DNA of 56,247 nt from positions 1-56,247 of the forward strand of contig JAUXWM010000044.1 of assembly GCA_030681375.1 (NCBI GenBank), written 5' to 3'. This DNA is from Gallionella sp. (GTDB lineage Bacteria > Pseudomonadota > Gammaproteobacteria > Burkholderiales > Gallionellaceae). Position numbers and translations under genes: made by a program. Below are positions 8,843 to 17,581 of this stretch, in pieces (position 1 is the first letter of the stretch; the number at the start of each line of letters is the position of its first letter). The notes under the pieces were generated by a model. The model did not search any database. It saw nothing but the letters and a program-made list of their open reading frames with translations, and was not told the origin of the DNA.

Positions 8843-9670
8843 GTGACTGCCCTGGACATACAGAAGAATGTTAAAGACGCGCTGGCCGAAGACATCGCCA
8901 GCGGCGACCTGACTGCCCGGTTATTACCGGAATCAGCCAGCGCCCGCGCTCAGGTCATCACCCGCCAGAGTGGCGTATTGTGCGGCACGCAATGGTTCGA
9001 TGCCTGCTTTCAGGCGCTAGACCCCGACTGCGTGATCACCTGGCATGCATGTGATGGCGACCGCATTCGTCCCGGACAAACCCTATGCGAACTTTCAGGC
9101 CGTGCACGTGCCTTGCTCACCGGCGAACGCGCGGCGCTGAACTTGCTGCAGACCCTGTCCGGCACCGCCACCGCCACCCGCCGCTATGTCGATGCGGTGG
9201 CCGGTTTGCCGGTGAAAATAATGGATACGCGCAAGACCTTGCCCGGCCTGCGCCATGCGCAAAAATACGCGGTGCGCACCGGCGGCGGACACAATCAGCG
9301 TGCCGGACTGTATGACGGCATACTGATCAAGGAAAACCATATCGCAGCGGCGGGCAGCATCAAGGCCGTGCTGGATGCGGCATTCGAACTGGCGCCCGCC
9401 GGGGTTTCCGTGCAGATCGAGGTGGAAAACTGGATGCAACTGGATGAGGCATTGCAGGCGGGAGCAAAATTGATTCTGCTCGACAATTTTGACATTGAAG
9501 CGCTCTGCTCGGCCGTACAACACACCAATGGACGCGCCGCACTGGAAGCCTCCGGCGGCATCACGCTCTCCGGCCTGCGCGAAGTCGCCGAAACCGGCGT
9601 GGATCGCATCTCGATAGGCGCACTCACCAAAGACCTGGAGGCGCTGGATTTATCGATGCGGTTTGTCTGA
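8843..9670 (+). CDS. nadC: Nicotinate-nucleotide pyrophosphorylase (quinolinate phosphoribosyltransferase)
   Basis: NadC converts quinolinate and PRPP to nicotinate mononucleotide, CO2 and PPi in de novo NAD synthesis. The 275-aa protein has the usual size. Its signature run includes MDTRKTLPGLRHAQKYAVR and then GGGHNQRAGLYDGILIKENH (about residues 129-170), which holds the Arg, His and Lys residues binding quinolinate and PRPP. The C-terminal barrel is recognisable from LEASGGITL and DRISIGALTKD. It starts with GTG. No nadA or nadB is nearby, so it appears to be a single gene. Confidence 0.95.
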   Translation: MTALDIQKNVKDALAEDIASGDLTARLLPESASARAQVITRQSGVLCGTQWFDACFQALDPDCVITWHACDGDRIRPGQTLCELSGRARALLTGERAALNLLQTLSGTATATRRYVDAVAGLPVKIMDTRKTLPGLRHAQKYAVRTGGGHNQRAGLYDGILIKENHIAAAGSIKAVLDAAFELAPAGVSVQIEVENWMQLDEALQAGAKLILLDNFDIEALCSAVQHTNGRAALEASGGITLSGLREVAETGVDRISIGALTKDLEALDLSMRFV

Positions 9671-9681
9671 CGGGGTCAGGT

Positions 9682-9724
9682 CACGTAGGGTGGGCAGGTT
9701 TTATCTGCCCACCAGGACATTCTG
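9682..9724. repeat. GTAG-type REP element, left of trxC
   Basis: A 43-bp element has GTAG followed by a 9-bp stem GGTGGGCAG/CTGCCCACC with loop GTTTTAT. It is identical in 41 of 43 positions and in the same orientation as 10268-10310. Confidence 0.8.
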
Positions 9725-9807
9725 TTTTCTCGGCACAGCGCATCAGAAAAACCGGATTCCCGCTAACGCGGAAATGACGTAATTTCAATCAAATATTGGA
9801 GACTATC

Positions 9808-10239
9808 ATGACTGAATCACTGCATATCGTCTGCCCGCATTGCGACGGGATAAACCGCGTTCCATCCGAAAAGCTGAGTGCGCATCCTGTCTGCGGCAAA
9901 TGCAAGAAGCAACTGTTCGACGCACATCCGGTGGAGCTGAATGCGGGTAATTTCAACCTGCACATCAGCCGTTGCGATATTCCGGTGCTGGTGGATTTTT
10001 GGGCGCCCTGGTGCGGGCCGTGCAAGATGATGACTCCCGCCTTTATTCAGGCGGCAGCACAACTGGAACCGGCAATACGTCTGGCCAAGCTCGACACCGA
10101 ACAGGCGCAGGAACTGGCCGGACGCTACAACATCCGCAGCATACCCACCCTCGCGCTGTTCAGGGGCGGCAAAGAAGTCGCGCGGCAAGCAGGCGCGATG
10201 GATGTCGGCGGCATCGTGCGCTGGGCAAGGTCGCAGTAG
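9808..10239 (+). CDS. trxC: Thioredoxin 2 with N-terminal zinc-binding module
   Basis: TrxC is a cytoplasmic disulfide reductase used under oxidative stress. The 143-aa product has two CxxC pairs at the N-terminus (Cys9/12 and Cys29/32) that should bind zinc. A thioredoxin fold follows, with the active site WCGPC (redox Cys69 and Cys72) and the cis-Pro segment RSIPTLALF. A GGAG ribosome site at 9798-9801 fixes the ATG at 9808; a TTG at 9796 in the same frame lies inside that site. The gene sits alone between two near-identical 43-bp repeats. It converges with the RND pump gene, whose last codons lie inside the right-hand repeat. Confidence 0.93.
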   Translation: MTESLHIVCPHCDGINRVPSEKLSAHPVCGKCKKQLFDAHPVELNAGNFNLHISRCDIPVLVDFWAPWCGPCKMMTPAFIQAAAQLEPAIRLAKLDTEQAQELAGRYNIRSIPTLALFRGGKEVARQAGAMDVGGIVRWARSQ

Positions 10240-10267
10240 GCTGGCGGTGAGCAAAGCGAACCCCAGA

Positions 10268-10310
10268 CACGTAGGGTGGGCAGGTTTTATCTGCCCACGA
10301 GGGCATTCTG
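10268..10310. repeat. GTAG-type REP element, right of trxC, overlapping the RND gene end
   Basis: This is the second 43-bp copy (41 of 43 identical to 9682-9724). Bases 10287-10310 encode the last residues of the RND pump (QNALVGR) and its TAA stop. Confidence 0.8.
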
Positions 10311-13300
10311 TGCCTTGCGCTTGAACCGCCTGCCCATCCACAGCACCGCATCATCCACATAGGTGAACACCACCGGTATCACCAGCAGGCTGAGCAGGGT
10401 CGAGGTAATCAGCCCGCCTATCACCACGATCGCCATCGGCGCACGGAAGCTGGAATCGACACCGATACCCAGCGCCACCGGCATCATGCCCGCCCCCATC
10501 GCCAGCGTAGTCATCACGATGGGACGCGCGCGCTTCCGGCACGCATCCAGCAGCGCATCCAGACGATTCATGCCGCGATCACGGCGCGACACAATCGCAT
10601 ACTCCACCAGCAGTATGGAATTCTTGGTGGCTATCCCCATCAGCATAATCAAGCCTATCATCGAGGGCATGGAGAGCGCGGTATGCGTGATATACAGGGC
10701 GAGGAAGGCCCCCGGTACGGACAGCACCAGTGCCGCCAGTATGGTGACCGGTTGCACGAAGGCCTTGAACAGCAGCACCAGCACGGCATAGATGCACAGC
10801 ACCCCAGTCAGCATCGCCAGCCCGAAGCTGGAGAACAGCTCGCCCATGGCCTCGGCATCACCCACAGAGGCACGGATAATGCCCGGCGGCAGCGTCTTGA
10901 TAGCGGGCAGGGCCAACACCTGCTCCTCCACCTTACCCAGCGGCTGCTGATTCAGTTCCAGCTCAAAATTAATGTTGCGCAACCGGTCATAACGGTCGAT
11001 TTGCGCCGGCCCGCTCTCCAGACTGAAGCTGGCGACACTGCCCAGCATCACCGGCCCGTGTTTACCCTGCACCACCAGACGGGAGAGCAGCTCGATATCC
11101 TGACGTGCATGAGCAGGCAGTTTCACCACGATGGGAATCTGCCGCTCACCCAGATTAAGTTTGGCCAGTTGTTGCTCGTAATCGCCTGCGGTTGCGATGC
11201 GCAAGGTTTCGGCAATCGCGCTCGTGGTCACGCCCTGCTCGGCCGCCCGGGCAAAATCGGGGCGCACCACCAGCTCGGGACGTACCAGACTGGAAGTAGA
11301 GGTCACATTGCCTATGCCGGGGATGGTGCGCAATTCGCGCGCCACGATATCGGCATGACGTGACAACTGTTCGCCATCTTCGCCCGCCAGCACCAGCACA
11401 TATTTCTCTTTCGAATCTCCCATGCCGACTTTCACGCGCACGCCGGGCAGGGTTTCCAGCGCCTGACGCAGCTCGCCCTCGATCACCTGTTTACGGACAT
11501 CGCGCTCGCCACGCGGCGTCAGACTCAGCGTCAGCGTGGCCTTGGTGACTTGTGCGGCCCCGCTCGGCGTCATCGGGTTATCGCCCGCACTGCCACCGCC
11601 GATTGCCGTGTAAACGCGCTGCACATGCGGATTCTCGCTTATGATCAGGCGCGCCTGTTCCGCGACGCGGTAGGTCTGCGCGAAGCTGCCACCGGGCGGC
11701 AGCGTGAGCGTGACCTGCGTTTGCGACAAGTCATCGGGCGGCATGAAGCCTTTGGACAACAAGGGAACCAGTGCAAAAGAACCGATAAAGAACACCATCG
11801 CCCCCATCGTGGTGATAAGCCGGTGCTTCAGACAATAATTCGCCCAGCCCATATACCAGACTATCCATTTTGGCTGCTGATGGGCGGTACGCGGTTTGAG
11901 AATATAGGCCGACATCATCGGCGTGAGCATGCGTGCCACCACCAACGAGAAAAACACCGCGACCGCCGCCGTCCAGCCGAACTGCACGAAGAACTTACCC
12001 GGCACGCCATCCATGAACGCGGTAGGCAGGAATACCGCGATCAGCGTAAAAGTCGTCGCGATCACGGCCAGGCCGATCTCATCCGCCGCCTCCATCGCCG
12101 CCTGGTAGGGTGATTTGCCCATTTCCAGATGACGCATGATGTTCTCGATTTCGACGATGGCATCGTCCACCAGCACACCGACCACCAGCGACAGGGACAG
12201 CAGCGTCACCACATTGATGCTAAAACCCAGATAATGCATAACGGCAAAGGTTGGTATCACCGCCAGCGGCAAGGCGGTCGCGGCGACAAAAGTCGCACGC
12301 CCGTCGCGCAGAAAAGCGAATACCACCAGCACCGCCAGCAGCGCGCCCTCGTAGAGTAGATTCATCGAACCGATGTAGTTTTCTTGAACGGGGTCGACAA
12401 AATTGTAGGCTTCGGTGATTTCAATCTGCGGATAATCCGCCTTCAGCTTGTCCAGCGCCTTTTCCACGCCCTGCCCTACTTCGACTTCGCTTGCGCCTAT
12501 GGAGCGCGTAACTTCGAAGCCTACCAACTGCTTGCCACCCAGCAGTGCGGCGGAGCGCTGTTCCGCGACCGTATCCGTAACCGTTGCGACTTCATTCAGG
12601 CGGATGCGGCGACCATCCCTCAGACTCAATTCCATATTGCCCAGCGCCTGAGCCGTTTGCACGGTGGCGATGGTGCGCACCGATTGTTCTATGCCGCCGA
12701 TGTCCGTCCGCCCGCCCGCCGCCTCCTGCTGAATCAGGCGCAACTGCTGAGATATTTCTCCCGCCGAGACCGCCAGCGCCAGCAATCGGGCAGGCGCCAG
12801 TTCCACACTGATCTGGCGCGTCACGCCGCCTACGCGTTTAACCGCTCCGACGCCGCGCACTGCGAGCAACACCTTGCTCACCTTATTTTCGACGAACCAG
12901 GAAAGCGCCTCCTCGCTCATGCCGGGCGAGGTGAGGGTATAAGTCAGAATCGGCCTGCCGGATAGTTCTATCTTGCTGACTGCCGGTTCTTGCAGGTCTT
13001 TCGGTAGATCGCCGCGCACCCTGGCAATCGCCGCCCGCACATCGTCCACCGCCTCCTGAGTATCCTTCTCCAGACGAAATTCGGCCGTGATCGTGACCAT
13101 GCCATCCTGCACCTTGGTGTACAGATGCTTCATTCCCTGCACATTGGCCAGGGTGTTTTCCAGCTTGCGTGCCACCTCGGTTTCCAGTTGCGCGGGCGAT
13201 GCACCGGGAAGTGCGGCCGAAATCAGCACCATGGGCAGCTCGATATCGGGGAACTGCTGGACTTTCATCGCGCGAAAGCCCATCAGTCCCATCAATGTCA

Positions 13301-13361
13301 ACAACACAAAAACGAGTACCGCCGGGATGGGATTGCGGATCGCCCATGCAGAAACATTCAT
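10287..13361 (-). CDS. RND-family efflux pump inner-membrane transporter (AcrB/MexB-like)
   Basis: The 1024-aa protein has the size and order of HAE-type RND pumps: one membrane helix at the N-terminus, a large periplasmic loop, six helices, a second large loop and five helices. The proton-relay residues appear as the DD pair in GVLVDDAIVEIENIMRH (helix 4) and the Lys in GIATKNSILLVEYA (helix 10). It would use the proton gradient to export drugs or other compounds through a partner adaptor and an outer-membrane channel. The ATG overlaps the stop of the membrane fusion protein gene by four bases (ATGA). No outer-membrane channel gene lies in the window. The substrate cannot be told from sequence. 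The last residues come from a REP element. Confidence 0.93.
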   Translation of the reverse strand: MNVSAWAIRNPIPAVLVFVLLTLMGLMGFRAMKVQQFPDIELPMVLISAALPGASPAQLETEVARKLENTLANVQGMKHLYTKVQDGMVTITAEFRLEKDTQEAVDDVRAAIARVRGDLPKDLQEPAVSKIELSGRPILTYTLTSPGMSEEALSWFVENKVSKVLLAVRGVGAVKRVGGVTRQISVELAPARLLALAVSAGEISQQLRLIQQEAAGGRTDIGGIEQSVRTIATVQTAQALGNMELSLRDGRRIRLNEVATVTDTVAEQRSAALLGGKQLVGFEVTRSIGASEVEVGQGVEKALDKLKADYPQIEITEAYNFVDPVQENYIGSMNLLYEGALLAVLVVFAFLRDGRATFVAATALPLAVIPTFAVMHYLGFSINVVTLLSLSLVVGVLVDDAIVEIENIMRHLEMGKSPYQAAMEAADEIGLAVIATTFTLIAVFLPTAFMDGVPGKFFVQFGWTAAVAVFFSLVVARMLTPMMSAYILKPRTAHQQPKWIVWYMGWANYCLKHRLITTMGAMVFFIGSFALVPLLSKGFMPPDDLSQTQVTLTLPPGGSFAQTYRVAEQARLIISENPHVQRVYTAIGGGSAGDNPMTPSGAAQVTKATLTLSLTPRGERDVRKQVIEGELRQALETLPGVRVKVGMGDSKEKYVLVLAGEDGEQLSRHADIVARELRTIPGIGNVTSTSSLVRPELVVRPDFARAAEQGVTTSAIAETLRIATAGDYEQQLAKLNLGERQIPIVVKLPAHARQDIELLSRLVVQGKHGPVMLGSVASFSLESGPAQIDRYDRLRNINFELELNQQPLGKVEEQVLALPAIKTLPPGIIRASVGDAEAMGELFSSFGLAMLTGVLCIYAVLVLLFKAFVQPVTILAALVLSVPGAFLALYITHTALSMPSMIGLIMLMGIATKNSILLVEYAIVSRRDRGMNRLDALLDACRKRARPIVMTTLAMGAGMMPVALGIGVDSSFRAPMAIVVIGGLITSTLLSLLVIPVVFTYVDDAVLWMGRRFKRKAQNALVGR

Positions 13362-14551
13362 TTAACGGGACCTGCCAGGCGCACCAGATCGCCATCAACC
13401 AGAAATGCGCCGCCCGATTCGACCACGGCCACGCCTTCCTCCAGCCCGCCGGTAATCTGTATCTGTTCGCCATGACGGCGGCCGACATTTACCTTGCGTT
13501 CACTGACGCGCGAACTGGCATCCACCACGAACACATAAGCCGCAGCGTCTTTCAACACGACGGCGGACTGCGGCAACACCGATGCGGACTGGGGCCCCAA
13601 CTGGAAACGGCCGCGCGCAAACATCCCCGCGATCAGTTCCGATTGCCTAGTTTGAAATTCGCTTTTAACGTTTGTGCTTTCTCCCGCTTGCGGGAGAGAG
13701 TTAGAGAGAGGGGAAAGCGAAACAATCACCTGACCATAGCGCGTCTGCGGATTGATCGCCGGACCTATGGCGCTCACCACCCCATGCACCACCCTGCCCT
13801 GTGCCGATATCAGCTCCACTTTCATCCCCTTGCGGATCAAACCCAGCTCATCTGCCGTCAACTCAGCATGCCATTCCAGCCGCCCTTGACGGATCAGCCG
13901 GAACAGTTCCACGCCCGGCTGCGTGAGTGTGCCTGCCGTAGCCTGACGTGCCGAAATCACACCGGCATCGGGCGCGGTTATGTGTTGCTGCGCCAGACGC
14001 TGCGCACTGTTCTGATGACGTGCGCGTTGCACCTCCATGCGCGCACGCGCGGTATTCTCAGCCGTCACGGCCTGCTCTTCCTGTTGCGCGCTGACAAATC
14101 CGGACTTGGCCAATTTGCGCGTGCGTACCACATGGGCACTGGCCTCCGCCAGCAGCGCCTCACTTTCTCTCAGCGCAGCCTGCGACTCGGCCTCATTCGC
14201 TTTCATGGTGTCACTCGCCAGTATCGCCAGCACCTGCCCCTTGCTTACGCGATCACCGACGTTTGCGCGTACTTCCGCGATGCGCACGCCAGTGACTTCC
14301 GCGCCGATGACGGCCTCCTGCCAGGCCACCACGCTGCCGCTGGCACTCAGCGTTTGCATCCACTGCGCGGGCTTGAGCGTCGTGGTGACCACCGTCAGGG
14401 CCGGTTTCCCGGCCGCCGGGACGGCGTTCGCCTTGTCGTCAGCACCACATCCGGCCACACTCAGCAGCACCGCCAACACCAGCCCGCTCTTGAGCCACAA
14501 GGTTTTGTTCGAATTCAAGACGCTCTTTTCCAAAGCCATTTCAACGATCAT
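13358..14551 (-). CDS. RND efflux periplasmic adaptor (membrane fusion lipoprotein)
   Basis: The 397-aa protein is the HlyD/AcrA-type adaptor for the adjoining pump. A signal peptide ending in the lipobox VAGC (Cys35) predicts an inner-membrane lipoprotein. A barrel-sandwich/lipoyl-like half (AEVRANVGDRVSKGQVLAIL), an alpha hairpin rich in Ala and Glu, the second lipoyl half and beta-barrel segments follow. Residues about 277-297 (SPLSNSLPQAGE) are encoded by a dispersed repeat and look like an insertion in a surface part of the protein. The start at 14551 overlaps the methyltransferase stop (ATGA); an alternative ATG lies four codons on. It is coupled at both ends, so adaptor and pump levels are linked. 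Confidence 0.9.
   Translation of the reverse strand: MIVEMALEKSVLNSNKTLWLKSGLVLAVLLSVAGCGADDKANAVPAAGKPALTVVTTTLKPAQWMQTLSASGSVVAWQEAVIGAEVTGVRIAEVRANVGDRVSKGQVLAILASDTMKANEAESQAALRESEALLAEASAHVVRTRKLAKSGFVSAQQEEQAVTAENTARARMEVQRARHQNSAQRLAQQHITAPDAGVISARQATAGTLTQPGVELFRLIRQGRLEWHAELTADELGLIRKGMKVELISAQGRVVHGVVSAIGPAINPQTRYGQVIVSLSPLSNSLPQAGESTNVKSEFQTRQSELIAGMFARGRFQLGPQSASVLPQSAVVLKDAAAYVFVVDASSRVSERKVNVGRRHGEQIQITGGLEEGVAVVESGGAFLVDGDLVRLAGPVK
13661..13720. repeat. Dispersed palindromic repeat, CTCTCCCG family, copy inside the adaptor gene
   Basis: The core CTCCCGCTTGCGGGAGAG begins at 13681, followed by a degenerate AGTTAGAGAGAGGGG arm. It is the reverse orientation of the other copies and preserves the reading frame of the adaptor. 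Confidence 0.65.
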
Positions 14552-15144
14552 TTGCGGGCCACCATATCGATCAGCGCCGACATGCCATCATGTCCCGCCC
14601 CTTCGTGGATGATGCTGTCATGCACGGCCAGATGAACGATTTCCATGTCCGAAAACGCCTCACGCAGCATCACTTCGGTGTAGAGATTTTCGACCTGCGA
14701 AGGGCCGCCGGTGCGGTATTCCAGCTGGCGCGGCGTATAGCCCTGCAGCATCAGCAGTCCGCCGGATTTGAGGCAGGACTTGATCCGGCTGAACAACTGT
14801 TCGCGCAAGCCCGGTGGCGCGAACTGAATAAAGATCGCCACCACCACATCGTACTTTTCACAGCCGAAATCCCATTGCGTCAGATCGGCCAGTTCGACAT
14901 CCATCGTTATCCCGCGCTGCGCTGCGAGCGCGCGCGCCTTGGCGATGGCGACCGGAGAACTGTCCACCGACAGCACCTGCAAGCCCTGTTCCGCCAGCCA
15001 CACGCCGTTACGCCCCTCGCCATCCGCCACCGCGAGGCAGTGCATACCCGGCCTTAGCCTGTCCCGCTGCGCTGCCAGAAATGCGTTCGGCTCGGTGCCG
15101 AAGTGGTATTCCTCACCCGCATAACGCTCATTCCAGACGTTCAT
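14548..15144 (-). CDS. Class I SAM-dependent methyltransferase
   Basis: The 198-aa product is a Rossmann-fold methyltransferase of the small TehB/SAM-binding type. Motif I appears as CLAVADGEGRNGVWLAEQG, motif II as VLSVDSSPVAIAKA, and an aromatic/hydrophobic motif as DVVVAIFIQF. The methyl acceptor is unknown. The start at 15144 is chosen because its ATG overlaps the psd stop in the ATGA pattern; the frame is open 45 bases further up but that part lies within psd. Its own stop overlaps the adaptor start. Placement between psd and an efflux pair hints at a lipid or toxic-compound link, but that is inference only. Confidence 0.8.
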   Translation of the reverse strand: MNVWNERYAGEEYHFGTEPNAFLAAQRDRLRPGMHCLAVADGEGRNGVWLAEQGLQVLSVDSSPVAIAKARALAAQRGITMDVELADLTQWDFGCEKYDVVVAIFIQFAPPGLREQLFSRIKSCLKSGGLLMLQGYTPRQLEYRTGGPSQVENLYTEVMLREAFSDMEIVHLAVHDSIIHEGAGHDGMSALIDMVARK

Positions 15145-15977
15145 ACGCCCATCACCTCGCCCATGCGCACGGGAAGCGCGGCTTCCCATTGCGGGTTAAA
15201 TTTCACAGTTTCTTTCTTGAATAGCAGCACCACCGTCGAGCCGAGCAGGAAGCGCCCCATCTCATCGCCTTTTTTCAGTTCAATGGTTTGATCATCGTAA
15301 CGCCATTCGCGCACCTCTTTGCTGCGCGGCGGATTGACCAGACCATGCCATACCGTCGCCATGCTGCCGACGATAGTCGCACCGACCAGCGTCAGCACAA
15401 ACGGGCCGTGTTCGCTATCGAATAGGCAGACCACGCGCTCGTTGCGCGCGAACAGACCGGGCACGCCGCGCGCCGTCACCGGATTCACCGAAAACAGATC
15501 GCCCGGCACATAAATCATGCGCGTCAGCCGTCCGTCGCACGGCATATGGATGCGGTGGTAATCCTTCGGACTCAGATAGATGGTAGCGAAACTGCCGTCC
15601 TGAAACTGTGCCGCCAGATCGGCATCGCCGCCGACCAGCGCGGTGGTCGAATAGTTATGACCTTTGGCCTGAAAAAGCTGGTCATGTTCGATACGCCCGA
15701 ACTGGCTGATCGCGCCGTCCACCGGACAAACATAGTCAGCCGATGCCAGCGGGCGTGCATCGCTTTTGAGCGCGCGCGTGAAAAAATCGTTGAAGGTGGC
15801 GTAACTTCGGACATCCGGATCGGCGGCTTCGCTCATATTGACCTTGTAGCGGCCGATGAACCACGCAATCAGTGCAGGCGTCCAGCCCCCCTTTGCACCG
15901 GCAACCTTGCCAGCGAATACGGTGAGCGCCTGTTTAGGTAAGAGGTACTGCAAGAGGACTGCGAAACGATCGGACAC
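15141..15977 (-). CDS. psd: Phosphatidylserine decarboxylase proenzyme
   Basis: Psd makes phosphatidylethanolamine from phosphatidylserine at the inner membrane. It is synthesised as a 278-aa proenzyme that cuts itself at LGST (residues 245-248). This leaves a pyruvoyl group on Ser247 of the small alpha chain. Other family landmarks are the PVDGAISQFG segment, the catalytic Asp/His region YLSPKDYHRIHMPCDG, and FSVNPVTA. The gene is first in a run of overlapping genes: psd, a methyltransferase, a membrane fusion protein and an RND pump. No pssA lies next to it. Confidence 0.95.
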   Translation of the reverse strand: MSDRFAVLLQYLLPKQALTVFAGKVAGAKGGWTPALIAWFIGRYKVNMSEAADPDVRSYATFNDFFTRALKSDARPLASADYVCPVDGAISQFGRIEHDQLFQAKGHNYSTTALVGGDADLAAQFQDGSFATIYLSPKDYHRIHMPCDGRLTRMIYVPGDLFSVNPVTARGVPGLFARNERVVCLFDSEHGPFVLTLVGATIVGSMATVWHGLVNPPRSKEVREWRYDDQTIELKKGDEMGRFLLGSTVVLLFKKETVKFNPQWEAALPVRMGEVMGV

Positions 15978-16029
15978 GGCTACCTGCCTGAAAATGGAGT
16001 CGGGCGCGCATTATACCTAACGTGTCGGT

Positions 16030-16935
16030 TTATATCCCCCGCATCAGCCACCACCACGCCGTGAGCGTGAAGAAAGACAGGATCAAGCCCACCGCCACCA
16101 TCAGGTTGACCAGCTGCGGATCGAGGTCGTGTTCGGTAGCGACGATCGCGGCGGTGATCATAGGTGGCATCGCCGCCTCAAACAGCGTGACCTGTATCGC
16201 CTGACCTTGCGCGCCCAGCAACTGAACGTACAGCAAATATATCGCCAGCGGTGCCAGTATCAGTTTGAAGCCCAGGCCGATCGCCAGATTGCGTTTATGT
16301 TCCGCGATATGCCCCATGCGCAGTTGCAGACCAACCGACAACAGCGCCAGCGGCGCCAGCGTATCGCCCAGCCGTCTGAGCAGTACCGAAAACCACTCGG
16401 CATACTCGACCGGTATCAGCAGCAGCGCGACCAGCAGGGAGATAAACGGCGGAAACAGCGCGATGCGCTTGAAGATGACCATCGCCGTGGGACGACCGGA
16501 AGAATAAATGCCTGCCACCGTAATGCCCAGTATAGACAAGACAAAGAACGAACCCAACTGATCGGCGATGATCGCCGTCGTCAGGCCGTCCGCGCCATAG
16601 TATGCCTCTACCATGGGCAGGCCGAAGAACGAGGTATTACCCAGACCGCCGACCAGAATCAACGCGCCCACCGTGGCACGCGGCAGCGACAGCCAGCGCC
16701 CGACCAACCAGAAGAAGCCGGCTGAAAGTCCGAACACCAGCCACGCCATCAACCCGATCAGCAGCACATCGCCGGAGAGCTTGAGTTGATGAATATAGAG
16801 CAGCGTCAGCGCGGGTAGTGAGACATGGATGATAAAACTGTTCAACGTCGCTGGCGCATTGTCCGGCATGCGTCTGAAATGCCGGAGCAACATGCCCGCA
16901 ATAAAACAGAGGATGAGCAACAGCAGATTATTCAT
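16030..16935 (-). CDS. AEC-family transporter (auxin-efflux-carrier type permease)
   Basis: The 301-aa hydrophobic protein has about ten predicted membrane helices. It has the AEC pattern, including SLPALTLLYI near helix 2, LVGGLGNTSFFGLPMVEAYYG in the middle and a conserved C-terminal half. Bacterial members export or import small organic anions such as malate; the substrate here is unknown. The ATG at 16935 (MNNLLLLILC) gives the normal N-terminus. The frame is open to 17016, but that part is REP sequence. Only six bases separate the start codon from the GGAG of a REP hairpin, so no normal ribosome site exists. Either the REP landed on the original leader or translation starts unusually. 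Confidence 0.85.
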   Translation of the reverse strand: MNNLLLLILCFIAGMLLRHFRRMPDNAPATLNSFIIHVSLPALTLLYIHQLKLSGDVLLIGLMAWLVFGLSAGFFWLVGRWLSLPRATVGALILVGGLGNTSFFGLPMVEAYYGADGLTTAIIADQLGSFFVLSILGITVAGIYSSGRPTAMVIFKRIALFPPFISLLVALLLIPVEYAEWFSVLLRRLGDTLAPLALLSVGLQLRMGHIAEHKRNLAIGLGFKLILAPLAIYLLYVQLLGAQGQAIQVTLFEAAMPPMITAAIVATEHDLDPQLVNLMVAVGLILSFFTLTAWWWLMRGI

Positions 16936-16937
16936 AC

Positions 16938-17023
16938 TTTGGAGTGCGACGCCACGACGCCGCAGCTTTGGAGTGCGCAGCCTCGGCTGCGCGATGGCGG
17001 CGTCTTGCCGCCGCACTCCATAT
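16938..17023. repeat. GGAG-type REP cluster downstream of the RAYT gene
   Basis: Two GGAGTGC units (GGAG at 16941 and near 16970) and one inverted GCACTCC end (near 17013) enclose GC-rich stems. These include a GCAGCC/GGCTGC hairpin and a GGCGGC/GCCGCC pair. The family is the same as 17582-17750, and together they bracket the transposase gene. Confidence 0.8.
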
Positions 17024-17028
17024 TCACC

Positions 17029-17562
17029 TCAAAAATCATCCATCACCTCCAGCTTGTCAGTCTTGCAACTTTCCACTGTAGCCACGAAATCTACAGGCGC
17101 ATTCTGATAAAACCAGCCCGCCGAACACCAGCGGTAGCTCATGGCGTCTTCCGTCAAACCGTGATGCGCCGGATTGTGATGAACATAATTCAGCCGCGCC
17201 AGGTAGGAGCGTTCGAATGTTATCAGGCTATCCCAATATTGATACCAGACCTTCCTGCCCGGCGCACCCTCCCATTCGTTCACTTGTTTCGCCGTGGTCA
17301 TATGCAATTTGGACATAAACCTGGACAAATTTCCGGGTTTATCCGGCGACAAAGCGATGAAATGGTAATGGTTGGGCATGACTGCCCAGGCCTGCAACTG
17401 CCAGCCGAATTCATCTGCACGAGCGAACAGCGCATCAAGCATGAAATCGCGTCGTTCCGGCGTATGCCAATGCGGCAGTTTTTGATAAGTCCCCGCCGTC
17501 AACATATAAATACCCTGCCCGAACAGCCAATGTGGCGGGGCATGCAGAGGGTGCAAGTTCAT
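17029..17562 (-). CDS. REP-associated tyrosine transposase (RAYT, Y1_Tnp family)
   Basis: The 177-aa protein matches the IS200/IS605-related RAYT family that binds and cleaves REP hairpins as single-stranded DNA. The metal-binding pair is HYH at 65-67 in AVMPNHYHFIAL. The probable catalytic tyrosine is Tyr126 in LNYVHHNPAHHGL, a highly typical context. The start begins MNLHPLHAP and has no clear ribosome site. REP units of the GGAG type lie within 20 bases of both gene ends, as expected for a RAYT and its cognate repeats. Such genes are usually single copy and are not mobile as conventional insertion sequences. Confidence 0.9.
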   Translation of the reverse strand: MNLHPLHAPPHWLFGQGIYMLTAGTYQKLPHWHTPERRDFMLDALFARADEFGWQLQAWAVMPNHYHFIALSPDKPGNLSRFMSKLHMTTAKQVNEWEGAPGRKVWYQYWDSLITFERSYLARLNYVHHNPAHHGLTEDAMSYRWCSAGWFYQNAPVDFVATVESCKTDKLEVMDDF

Positions 17563-17581
17563 TTTATATTCGGCTCAACAA

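Noticed and set aside
13169..14635. 488-codon plus-strand frame
   Set aside because: It is a shadow of the RND and adaptor genes, which have clear family motifs in the minus frames.
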